Shown piece after piece: positions 8,598-17,144 of a DNA stretch of 44,029 nt. Each line of letters begins with the position of its first letter. Position 1 is the stretch's first letter. Origin of the DNA: Candidatus Aenigmatarchaeota archaeon (GTDB lineage: Archaea > Aenigmatarchaeota > Aenigmatarchaeia > QMZP01 > JAFGSV01); assembly GCA_016934325.1 (NCBI GenBank), contig JAFGSV010000010.1, positions 1-44,029 on the forward strand, read 5' to 3'. A program made the position numbers and the translations under genes. The notes beneath the pieces were generated by a model that ran no database searches, had not been told where the DNA came from, and was given only the letters and a program-made list of their open reading frames with translations.

Positions 8598-9185
8598 TCA
8601 GAACTCTTCGCACTTCAGCATGAAGTAACCCTTGGGATGGCTGCAGGACGGGCATTGCTCGGGAGGCTCCCTGCCTTCGTGGACATAGCCGCATTTCCTG
8701 CAAACCCAGGCGACCGGCTCATCCTTCCTGAAGGCACGCTTGCCCTCGAGGTTGGCGAGCAGCTTCTTGTACCTCTCCTCGTGGTGCTCCTCGGCCTTGG
8801 CGATGGCCCTCAGCCTCTTGGCGATCTCAGGGAAGCCCTCCCTCTCCGCGACGCCGGCGAATCCCGGATACATGATCGCGTTCTCGTAGTTCTCCCCCGC
8901 GATCGCCGCCTTGATGTTCTCTGCGGTGGTGCCTAACGTGGTCGGGGCCGACGCCTCTACCTTGATCTCGTCCAGGCTCTCGCCGCTCCTCTTCTTGAGG
9001 TCGTTGATCAGCCTGAAGAGCCACTTCGCGTGCTCCCTCTCGTTGTCCGCCGTGACCAGGAATATCTCCGATACCTGCTCGAATCCCTCGTTCTGGGCGA
9101 TCCTGGCGTAGAAGCTGTACCTGTTCCTCGCCTGGCTCTCCCCTATGAACGCCTTTGTCAGGTTCTGTATAGTCCCCTTCATCAT
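8598..9185 (-). CDS. Rubrerythrin (ferritin-like plus C-terminal rubredoxin domain)
   Basis: [27 protein letters not shown]...EREHAKWLF...EEHHEERY...[28 protein letters not shown]. Confidence 0.95.
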   Translation of the reverse strand: MMKGTIQNLTKAFIGESQARNRYSFYARIAQNEGFEQVSEIFLVTADNEREHAKWLFRLINDLKKRSGESLDEIKVEASAPTTLGTTAENIKAAIAGENYENAIMYPGFAGVAEREGFPEIAKRLRAIAKAEEHHEERYKKLLANLEGKRAFRKDEPVAWVCRKCGYVHEGREPPEQCPSCSHPKGYFMLKCEEF

Positions 9186-9253
9186 GATCCTCCCATTATC
9201 TCATGAACATGAATGATTCATCATATTTTTGAATCAGTTACTTTTATAACTAT

Positions 9254-9285
9254 GTTCGAATATATAAATGTTATGGTTCGAATAT
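9254..9285 (+). promoter_or_regulatory. Two direct repeats GTTCGAATAT, 22 bp apart, overlapping the Lrp start
   Basis: GTTCGAATAT at 9254-9263 and 9276-9285; TATA-like cttttataac at 9241-9250; ATG at 9273. Confidence 0.5.
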
Positions 9286-9695
9286 CAAACTTAGAATTGC
9301 TGCTCGCCCTGAGGGAGAACTCGCGGACCCCCTTTGTCGGGCTGGCGAAGAGGTTCGGCGTCAGCGAGACCGCCATCAGGAAGAGGGTCAGGAAGCTGGA
9401 GCAGGACGGCGTGATCAAGAAATATACGATAGAAGTTGACACAAGGAAGATAGGATACGACATCGACGCCTTGATCGGGGTCGACACCAGGCCGGAGGAC
9501 TATATGGATGCGCTCGAGAAGATGAGGAAGATGAAGGACGTCAAGTGCATGTGCTCCAGCAGCGGCGATCACATGATCCTGCTCGAGTGCTGGTTCCATG
9601 GCTCAGCGGAGCTGACCATGTTCCTGAAGAAGCTGAAGGGCGTGGATGGGGTGACGAAGATATGCCCGGCCATAAAGACCGAGACGATTAAGTGA
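9273..9695 (+). CDS. Lrp/AsnC family transcriptional regulator
   Basis: HTH 'TPFVGLAKRFGVSETAIRKRVRKLEQDGVIKKYTIEVD' plus RAM-type domain. Confidence 0.9.
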   Translation: MVRISNLELLLALRENSRTPFVGLAKRFGVSETAIRKRVRKLEQDGVIKKYTIEVDTRKIGYDIDALIGVDTRPEDYMDALEKMRKMKDVKCMCSSSGDHMILLECWFHGSAELTMFLKKLKGVDGVTKICPAIKTETIK

Positions 9696-9711
9696 CACTC
9701 ACTGGCCGATA

Positions 9712-10707
9712 TCAATCGCCGCTATTTTCTTTTTCTAGCAGGAACCGGGGGAAGTAGTTCTTCTTGTAGTTTCGGTAAATCGGTATGCTTTCCGTCTTCT
9801 GTATGAGATTCGCGAAGCGCTGGCGTATGTCCATCTCTATGTTCCTCAGTTCCATCTCGTCCCTCGCATGGATGGATACCTCTATGTCCCATTCGCCAAT
9901 GGTCTTGGCTATCCAAGTGATGTTCGGGTGGTTCCTCAGGTAAAGGGTCATTTCGGGATCCAGCTCCGGCGTTATGTTGTGGTACTTGATTATCAGCAAC
10001 GCCGGGATATAGCCCATCCTCCGCGGATCCACCAGCTGGTCGAACCCCAGCAGTATCTTCCTCTCTGTCAGCTTCTTCATCCTGTCTATGACGGTCTTGG
10101 GGGTCAGTGACAGCTTCTCGCCTATCTCGACCGAGCTCTTCCTCCCGTCCATGGACAGCTCGTCCAGTATGGACAGGTCTGTAATATCGACCTCTTCCGG
10201 CTCCCTGTCACCGCCGAAGATCATCTCCGGCTTCGGTCTTGACATGAGGTATTTCATGCCGAATTTCCTGTTTACTATCGTTGTCAGCACCGTGTAGTTC
10301 TCCAGCTGCCTGGGGAAGCTCGCCATAACCCTGCGGAGGTTCTTGTTGAACTGGGAGGGGTTCCTGGCGAAGAACGTGCAGATAAGGTCGTAGGAACCCC
10401 CGCACGCCGCCACCCAGCTGGTGAAGGGGTCCGACACGAGGTAATTCATCAGCTCCTCGTATTTATCCTTGCTGATATAGCTCAGCTTGAAATATACCCT
10501 GAAGTCCAGGACGTTGAGCTTGGAATAGTCGACGATGGCATAGAACCCGTTTATCACCCCCTTCCCGATCAGCGCATTCGCAGTATAGCTCACCTGCTGC
10601 TGGCTCTTCCGTATCCTCCTCCCAAGCTTCGAGAAGGGGACCCTCGCATCAAGCTCGAGGCCGCTCAGGACCCTGTTCTCCACATTTCTAAGCTTTGTCA
10701 GCTCCAT
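9712..10707 (-). CDS. Tandem Lrp/AsnC-type regulator (two HTH-RAM units)
   Basis: First HTH 'VPFSKLGRRIRKSQQQVSYTANALIGKGVI', second 'KSSVEIGEKLSLTPKTVIDRMKKLTERKILLG', each followed by a RAM-like region. Confidence 0.85.
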   Translation of the reverse strand: MELTKLRNVENRVLSGLELDARVPFSKLGRRIRKSQQQVSYTANALIGKGVINGFYAIVDYSKLNVLDFRVYFKLSYISKDKYEELMNYLVSDPFTSWVAACGGSYDLICTFFARNPSQFNKNLRRVMASFPRQLENYTVLTTIVNRKFGMKYLMSRPKPEMIFGGDREPEEVDITDLSILDELSMDGRKSSVEIGEKLSLTPKTVIDRMKKLTERKILLGFDQLVDPRRMGYIPALLIIKYHNITPELDPEMTLYLRNHPNITWIAKTIGEWDIEVSIHARDEMELRNIEMDIRQRFANLIQKTESIPIYRNYKKNYFPRFLLEKENSGD

Positions 10708-10842
10708 ATTTTGTTATATTGTATCATATATATATAAAAATTATAATTATACAAATTTTACAAATAGCACCCTTAATAGCGATAACCAATATTTCTTATA
10801 TATCAGTAAAAACCACAAAATTGATGCTGCGGGTTATCTTAT

Positions 10843-12411
10843 ATGGAATATCGCACTGGAATCAAGGAGCCGTGGAAGAGGTTCGGGGCAACCGAGGAGG
10901 ATTGGCATAACTGGCGATGGCAGGCGAGGAACTCGTTCACGGACCCCGATCAGCTGTCGGAATTCCTGGGCCTGACCGACCTGCAGGCGAAAATGGTTAG
11001 CGATTCCGTCGACCGCGGGAAGAGGATGAGGATACCGCCCTATGATGCCGCGCTGATGGGGCCAAACCCGACCGGAGTCGACAAGCGGGGCAACTCCATC
11101 TCGAACAGGATCAACGGCGTATTCCTCCAGGGAGTTCCCACCCCCGCGCACCACCTTTTCAAGGCGGGACAGCGCGATCCCATGGCGGAGGGATCCAGAT
11201 CCTATGGAGCCGTCTATCAGAGATATCCCGACAGGGTCGCCCTGTTTGTCAGCAAGAGCGGGGATTGCCATTTCTATTGCATGCACTGCCAGAGGGATAA
11301 GGACATAGTATCAAGCGGACAAGGCCCAAAGGAAATGAATATTGGCCTGGATTACATCAGGGCTAATGAGAACATCAGGGAGGTGCTGGCGACGGGTGGA
11401 GACGCGCTTGTTGGATGCTCCGAGAAGCTTGAGTATGTCCTGAAATCGCTGAGCGAGATAGGCCACATCGAGGCCATCAGGATAGCGACCAGGCTCCCGG
11501 TCACGAACCCTTTTGCGGTCACCGATGAGAAGCTGGGTATCATCGAGAGATACTCCAAGCATACCGGGGGCAGATATGATCTCCCTGAGATAACGATGGT
11601 GACGCATTCGAACTCCCCGGACGAGCACACCCTCGACATGCAGGAAGCCGTCAGCGGGGCAAGGCGCCACGGGCTGACTGTCAGGAACCAGTCGGTCCTG
11701 CTGAAAGGGGTAAACGACGACCTTCCGACGCTGAGCGAGCTTTGCACGAACCTGTATCACATGGGAGCTCAGCCATACTATATATTCCAGTGCCATAAGG
11801 TCGACGGACTGGCTTCGATGATAGTCCCCATCAACGTTGGCCAGTACCTCGTCAATCACTTGCGAGGACAGGAAGGGCTGAGCATACCGAATTACGCCGT
11901 CAACATGACGGGCGGCGGGGGCAAGGTCGTTCTGACGCCGGAGGGTGACAAAGGGGTGCCTGACTTTGGCTATCCGTTGGAAAGGGAGATGTGGACGTGG
12001 GATAGCGACTTGCAGCTGTACGACGAGCTGCTGCACGTCAGGCAAAGAGACTTCGAGATGGCCATGGATGCCATGTCCGCATTCTATGGCGATCCTAAAA
12101 TAAAGGAATATTCATCCTCAGGCGATATACAAGGCATTCAGCTGAGGGAGACGCTTTCTAAGAAATTCAGGCCATCGGTGGTGGTCGTCGAGGATAGCGA
12201 ACCCCGATGCGCCAAGTACGTGACGAACGTTGCGCCTCCAAAGATCCTGACAAAGGAAGAAAAATGCCAGAGTTTTGGCCTGGTCCCGAACGGCAAAGAA
12301 TTCGGGCTGGAGGTGGAATACGTGACAAACCCGTACGCCATTCAGCTGGGCGCCGGACTGTCCGGCACCGATAAACCCGGCCGTTTCCAGCAGGCCTGCT
12401 ACCCCTATTAG
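10843..12411 (+). CDS. KamA-family radical SAM / PLP aminomutase-like protein
   Basis: Radical SAM motif CHFYCMHC; NQSVLLKGVND; YYIFQCHKVDGL; PLP-lysine motif GGGGK. Confidence 0.85.
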   Translation: MEYRTGIKEPWKRFGATEEDWHNWRWQARNSFTDPDQLSEFLGLTDLQAKMVSDSVDRGKRMRIPPYDAALMGPNPTGVDKRGNSISNRINGVFLQGVPTPAHHLFKAGQRDPMAEGSRSYGAVYQRYPDRVALFVSKSGDCHFYCMHCQRDKDIVSSGQGPKEMNIGLDYIRANENIREVLATGGDALVGCSEKLEYVLKSLSEIGHIEAIRIATRLPVTNPFAVTDEKLGIIERYSKHTGGRYDLPEITMVTHSNSPDEHTLDMQEAVSGARRHGLTVRNQSVLLKGVNDDLPTLSELCTNLYHMGAQPYYIFQCHKVDGLASMIVPINVGQYLVNHLRGQEGLSIPNYAVNMTGGGGKVVLTPEGDKGVPDFGYPLEREMWTWDSDLQLYDELLHVRQRDFEMAMDAMSAFYGDPKIKEYSSSGDIQGIQLRETLSKKFRPSVVVVEDSEPRCAKYVTNVAPPKILTKEEKCQSFGLVPNGKEFGLEVEYVTNPYAIQLGAGLSGTDKPGRFQQACYPY

Positions 12412-12427
12412 CCGGCTAAGCGTTTTT
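12408..12427 (+). terminator. Palindrome plus T-run after the KamA-like gene
   Basis: TTAGCCGGCTAA perfect palindrome overlapping the stop codon, then gcgTTTTT. Confidence 0.5.
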
Positions 12428-12598
12428 AACACCGAACACGTCCCCGACATTAAGATAACCCGTTGTTTGGTTTTCACCCGGGTATGTGATAGCGGTATCG
12501 AGCCGCTCATCTATTCTGAATGGCCGCATTTGCGGCTCCCTTGGCTCCGGCCTGCGCTTTGAACAACCTTTAAAAAGGTGAACGTCATATTATTATTC

Positions 12599-12646
12599 AT
12601 GAGAACCTCCAGCATGCACAAGACCAAGAAGACAATGGGCTATTGA
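12599..12646 (+). CDS. Putative leader peptide MRTSSMHKTKKTMGY upstream of aspartokinase
   Basis: TATA-like cctttaaaaa (about 12567-12576) places the TSS near the ATG; 15 codons rich in Thr, Lys and Met. Confidence 0.4.
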   Translation: MRTSSMHKTKKTMGY

Positions 12647-12663
12647 TAGCCATCGGTCTGTGC

Positions 12664-12730
12664 GCTGGGGATGAACGCCTCCTTCTTTCGTTCTTTTGGT
12701 TTTCCTCCCCAGCCACGGCTGCGGTTCATC
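12664..12730 (+). promoter_or_regulatory. Mutually exclusive hairpins with U-rich tract in the lysC leader
   Basis: GCTGGGGA (12664-12671)/TCCCCAGC (12706-12713); GATGAAC (12670-12676)/GTTCATC (12724-12730); T-rich stretch 12679-12708. Confidence 0.4.
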
Positions 12731-12746
12731 TCTGCAGGGTGAGGAC

Positions 12747-14120
12747 ATGACGCTGGTGATGAAGTTCGGGGGCACGAGCCTCGGGGACGGGAGGAAGATC
12801 AAGGCAGCCTCGGCCCTCGTCAAGGCCGCCGCGAAAGATGACCGGGTCGTGGTCGTGGTCTCGGCGATGGCCGGGATTACGGATTCGCTGCTCGGCGCGG
12901 CCGGGTCCGCATACGTGTCTAGCGAGAGGGATATAGAATCATTCGTGGAATCGATAAGTAAGAGGCACAAGGAAGCCATTGCCATCGCGATCAGGAAGGA
13001 AAGGAAGAAAGTTCGGCGGGCTATAGATGCCAGGGCGGATGAGCTGAGGGAGGCCCTGCTTGGCGTGCACACGAGCGGTCTGACAGAGCAGGGGAGGGAC
13101 AGGATTTCGGCTTTCGGCGAGAAGATGTCTGCGGCCGTCATGTCCGGAGCCATCTCGGAATTCTCTAAATCGGAATGGCATCACGGGGATGACGGGCTCA
13201 TCCTGACGGACGAGAACTTCGTCAATGCGGAGCCCGACATGCAAAAGACCTGCGCGCAAGTCAGGAAGAGGATATCGCCCCAGCTCCGGCATGGTATTAT
13301 CCCGGTCGTAACCGGCTTCATGGGTTGCACCCCCGACGGACACACGACGACCCTCGGCAGGGGGAGCTCTGACCACATAGCTTCCATACTTGGGGCGTGC
13401 CTCGGTGCCAGGGAGGTCCAGATATGGACCGATGTCGACGGGCTGCTGACGGCCGATCCTAGGATCGTCGGGGGCAGCCGGCTCATAGGGACGGTCTCTT
13501 TCAGGGAGGCAGGAGAGCTGGCATACTTCGGGGCGAAGGTAGTACATCCAAAGACCATGCTGCCGGCCGTCAGGAAGGGAATCCCCATAAGGATACTTAA
13601 CACATTCAACCCTGGCAGCATGGGGACCGAGATTAAAGGCAGGGGCGAGAGGCATGACGGGGTGGTCAAGGCGATCACCAGCAAGAAAGGCATCACGCTG
13701 ATCGATATAGTATCGACCAGGATGCTGGCTGCCCACGGATTCCTGGCCGAGCTCTTCGGCATATTCGGCAGGCACGGAATGAGCATAGACCTGATCTCGA
13801 CGACGGAGGTGTCCGTTTCCGTGACGATAGACGAGAATGTGAACGGCAGGTTGAAGCCGGTCGTCGAGGACCTTGAGAGGATAGCCAGCGTGAAGGTCTG
13901 CAAGGACAGGGCCATGGTCTGCGTCGTCGGGGAGGGGATGAGAGAAGCCCCAGGCACCGCGGGCAGGGTCTTCTCCAGGCTTGGCAGGGACAGGGTGAAC
14001 GTAGAATGCATATCGCAGGGAGCGAGCGAGATAAGCATATGCATGGTGGTGAAAGAGGGGGAAGCGGACCATGCGGTCAGGATACTGCATGACGAGTTCT
14101 TCCCGGGGGATGGCGGATGA
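12747..14120 (+). CDS. lysC: Aspartate kinase
   Basis: VMKFGGTSLGDG; GRGSSDHIAS; TDVDGLLTADPRIV; C-terminal ACT-like regions; start reset from 12696 to ATG 12747 behind GGGTGAGG. Confidence 0.92.
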   Translation: MTLVMKFGGTSLGDGRKIKAASALVKAAAKDDRVVVVVSAMAGITDSLLGAAGSAYVSSERDIESFVESISKRHKEAIAIAIRKERKKVRRAIDARADELREALLGVHTSGLTEQGRDRISAFGEKMSAAVMSGAISEFSKSEWHHGDDGLILTDENFVNAEPDMQKTCAQVRKRISPQLRHGIIPVVTGFMGCTPDGHTTTLGRGSSDHIASILGACLGAREVQIWTDVDGLLTADPRIVGGSRLIGTVSFREAGELAYFGAKVVHPKTMLPAVRKGIPIRILNTFNPGSMGTEIKGRGERHDGVVKAITSKKGITLIDIVSTRMLAAHGFLAELFGIFGRHGMSIDLISTTEVSVSVTIDENVNGRLKPVVEDLERIASVKVCKDRAMVCVVGEGMREAPGTAGRVFSRLGRDRVNVECISQGASEISICMVVKEGEADHAVRILHDEFFPGDGG

Positions 14121-14668
14121 GCGGGGCAATGAGGATATTCATGACGGCCGAGACTATGGTCTTCTTCGCAGGGGGGTTGCTGGGCCCTCTTTATGCGGTT
14201 TTCGTCGAGGATATCGGAGGGGATGTGCTCACCGTCGGGGCATCCTGGTCCCTTTTCATGCTCCTTTCGGGCATCGGACTGCTGATTAGCGGCAGATTAG
14301 TGGACAGGATGAGGAGCGAGAAGCCAGTTATAATGGCTGCCCATCTGCTGCATGCCTTAGGATTTCTCGGGTACCTGCTGGTCTCTTCCCCCGTGCACCT
14401 TTTCGCCGTGCAGGTTCTGCTGGGCATCGCAACCGCAATAAGCTACCCTTCGAGGGAGTCATGGTTCACGCGTTTCATTGACAATGATAAGATAGCTTTC
14501 CAGTGGGCCACTTGGGAGGCGACATACTCCATAACGGTCGCCGCGGCTTCGATAATAGGGGCGCTAGTAGTTAGCGTGCTCGGCTTCTCCGCGCTCTTCG
14601 TCTCGATGTCCGCATTGGCCTTCGCCGGACTCATCGTTTCCGCTTTCATACCGGAGGGAAGGAGATGA
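14117..14668 (+). CDS. Half-size MFS-like membrane protein (about 6 TM)
   Basis: MFS motif A-like 'GRLVDRMRSEKPV'; ATGA overlap with lysC and ATGA overlap with asd. Confidence 0.75.
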   Translation: MSGAMRIFMTAETMVFFAGGLLGPLYAVFVEDIGGDVLTVGASWSLFMLLSGIGLLISGRLVDRMRSEKPVIMAAHLLHALGFLGYLLVSSPVHLFAVQVLLGIATAISYPSRESWFTRFIDNDKIAFQWATWEATYSITVAAASIIGALVVSVLGFSALFVSMSALAFAGLIVSAFIPEGRR

Positions 14669-15723
14669 GGAAGGTAAAGGTAGGCGTCTTGGGCGCGACC
14701 GGCATGGTCGGGCAGAGGTTCATGCAGCTGCTTGCCGGGCACCCCTGGTTCGAGGTGACGGAGCTTGCCGCTTCCGAGAGGAGCGCCGGGAAGCCCTATG
14801 AGGAGGCGGTCGGCGACAGGTGGAAGATAGGAGGCGAGATACCGGATTTCGCCAGGGGGAAGATCGTAAAGGAATGCAAGCCAGGGCTGGACTGCGACCT
14901 CGTGTTCTCGGCGCTCGATTCCAGCGTCGCGGGCCTCATCGAGGAGGAGCTGGCCATGGCAGGCTATCCGGTATGCTCCAACAGCAGGAACCACAGGATG
15001 GACCCCGACGTCCCCCTGCTCGTTCCGGAGATTAACCACGACCACCTCGAGGCCATAAAGGGACAGAAGTTAGGAGACGGGTTCATCGTGACGAACCCCA
15101 ACTGCTCGACAATAGGCCTCGTCATACCGCTCAAGCCGCTGCTTGACAGCTTCGGCTTGAAGAGGGTATTCGTGACCACGATGCAGGCCCTCAGCGGAGC
15201 GGGCTTCAAGGGATTCGACCTGGACATCCAGGACAACGTCCTGCCTTACATCGGCGGCGAGGAGGAGAAGATGGAGATGGAGCCTTTGAAGATATTGGGC
15301 AGGTTCGAGAAGGGCAGGTTCTTGGATGCGGGATTGGGCATCAGCGCCCAGTGCAACAGGGTGAACGTGCAAAACGGCCACCTCGAGACAGTGAACGTGG
15401 AGCTGGGGAGCAAGGCCGGCCTCGACGACGTTATCAGCTCGTTAAAGGGATTCAATCCATTGGAGGGTTTCGGTTTGCCGAGCGCCCCGAACCCACCGAT
15501 AATCGTGAAGGAAGAGGATGACAGGCCCCAGCCCAAGTACGACAGGGATGCCGGGGAAGGAATCTCGGAGCTTGCGCGCGGGATGGCCGTGACGGTTGGC
15601 AGGGTCAGGGAATGCCGCATCCTTGATTACAAGTTCGTGCTCCTGAGTCACAACACCATAAGGGGAGCGGCGGGAGCGAGCATCCTGAACGCTGAGCTGA
15701 TGCTGAAAAAGGGCATGATATAA
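14665..15723 (+). CDS. asd: Aspartate-semialdehyde dehydrogenase
   Basis: VGVLGATGMVGQRFMQLL; IVTNPNCSTIGLV; QALSGAGF. Confidence 0.93.
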   Translation: MRKVKVGVLGATGMVGQRFMQLLAGHPWFEVTELAASERSAGKPYEEAVGDRWKIGGEIPDFARGKIVKECKPGLDCDLVFSALDSSVAGLIEEELAMAGYPVCSNSRNHRMDPDVPLLVPEINHDHLEAIKGQKLGDGFIVTNPNCSTIGLVIPLKPLLDSFGLKRVFVTTMQALSGAGFKGFDLDIQDNVLPYIGGEEEKMEMEPLKILGRFEKGRFLDAGLGISAQCNRVNVQNGHLETVNVELGSKAGLDDVISSLKGFNPLEGFGLPSAPNPPIIVKEEDDRPQPKYDRDAGEGISELARGMAVTVGRVRECRILDYKFVLLSHNTIRGAAGASILNAELMLKKGMI

Positions 15724-15756
15724 ATAATAGGGCAAGGCAAAGCACCTCAACGTGCA

Positions 15757-17034
15757 TCAGACTATCTGCCCTCTGAGCAGGTCACCGTAGCACTCCCTCT
15801 TCCTTATCAGCATGTCCCGGCCTTTGAACACCAATGCCTCGGCGGGCAGGGCCCTCGAGTTATACCTAGATGACATGGAGAACCCATACGCTCCAGCGTC
15901 CAGGATTGCGAGTATGTCACCCTCCTGAGGGGTCGGCAAGGGCCTGAGGCTGCTCTTGCTCTCGTTGAAGACATCACCCGACTCGCACAGGTTGCCGGCC
16001 ACCAGCCATTCCTTGTCGGGCCTCTTGTCGGCCTTGTTGCACACGACCATGTGGTGGTAGGCCCCGTACAAGGCTGGCCTCAGGAGCGAACAGAAGCCCG
16101 AATCCACCCCGATCACGGGGACGCCCTTCTCCTCCACGGTGTTTATTCTGGTCAGCAGGATCCCCGCATCCCCGACTATGTACCTCCCGGGCTCTACGGC
16201 TATGGCCTTGAACCTCAATCCGGAATCCTTGACCTGCCTGCAGATGCCGTGAGCGTACCTGTCCAGAGGGAACTCTGCCTCATCCGGCCTGTACGGTATG
16301 CCGGGGCCTCCCCCGAAATCGACGAACTCAAGCTCGCGGCCGAGTACGTCCGTGACCTTCCTTGCGATGCTCAGGGTCCTGCCGACGGTGGCCAAGAAGG
16401 TGTCCACGTCCTTGCCAAGCCATCCCGACCCGATGTGCTGGTGCAGGCCGACGGGATCGAGCCCGAGCTTCCTGGCCTCCCTGAACGCTTCCAGTATCTT
16501 CCCCTCGGGTATGCCGAACTTGACGAACCTGCCGGCGGTTATGGTGTGCTCATGCCCCCCCGCCCCTTCGCCGGGGTTCCACCGTATGGACACCCTGAAC
16601 CTTCCCAGCTTGGCCAGCTTCCTCATCTGCGAGAAGGAGTCTATGTTTATCATGACGCCGAGGCCGGCGACCTCGCGCAGGTCCGGCTCGCTCACGGATG
16701 TCCCCGTGAACATTATCCTCTCCCTTTTGAACCCCGCGTCCAGGGCCAGCCTCGCCTCGTTCGGCGACACCACGTCCGCGTAAGCCCCGCTGATGGCCAG
16801 TATCTTCATAACAGCCAGGCTGGAGTTGGCCTTGGCCGAGTAATATACCCTCACCTCCCTGTCGCTGTGGTTGTCCAGCAGGGCCTTGACCCTCTTGTAG
16901 TTGTCGATGACCCTGTCGCCGTTGTACACGTAGAGGGGGGTGCCGTACCTGACGGCGAGCTTCTCCGCCTGCTCGCCGCCGATGAGCAGCTTCCCGTCAT
17001 GGACCTCGAGATGGCCCTTGATTTCGAAAGGCAT
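15757..17034 (-). CDS. lysA: Diaminopimelate decarboxylase
   Basis: YYSAKANSSLAVMKI PLP-lysine region; GLHQHIGSGW; FVDFGGGPGIPY; NLCESGDVF. Confidence 0.92.
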   Translation of the reverse strand: MPFEIKGHLEVHDGKLLIGGEQAEKLAVRYGTPLYVYNGDRVIDNYKRVKALLDNHSDREVRVYYSAKANSSLAVMKILAISGAYADVVSPNEARLALDAGFKRERIMFTGTSVSEPDLREVAGLGVMINIDSFSQMRKLAKLGRFRVSIRWNPGEGAGGHEHTITAGRFVKFGIPEGKILEAFREARKLGLDPVGLHQHIGSGWLGKDVDTFLATVGRTLSIARKVTDVLGRELEFVDFGGGPGIPYRPDEAEFPLDRYAHGICRQVKDSGLRFKAIAVEPGRYIVGDAGILLTRINTVEEKGVPVIGVDSGFCSLLRPALYGAYHHMVVCNKADKRPDKEWLVAGNLCESGDVFNESKSSLRPLPTPQEGDILAILDAGAYGFSMSSRYNSRALPAEALVFKGRDMLIRKRECYGDLLRGQIV

Positions 17035-17144
17035 ACCAATACCATATGCTGCTTGGTTTATATTTTTTCATCCCATCCTTTTCAGTAACATGTTTTCAGT
17101 AATATGAAATGAAACAATAAAAGATTTCCCTGATAAATAATACT

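Noticed and set aside
12939-14129. 396-aa minus-strand ORF across lysC
   Set aside because: Shadow ORF of aspartokinase; no recognisable domain.
12747-17034. Complete DAP lysine pathway operon
   Set aside because: Only lysC, asd and lysA are present; dapA, dapB and later steps are not in the window, and lysA is on the opposite strand.
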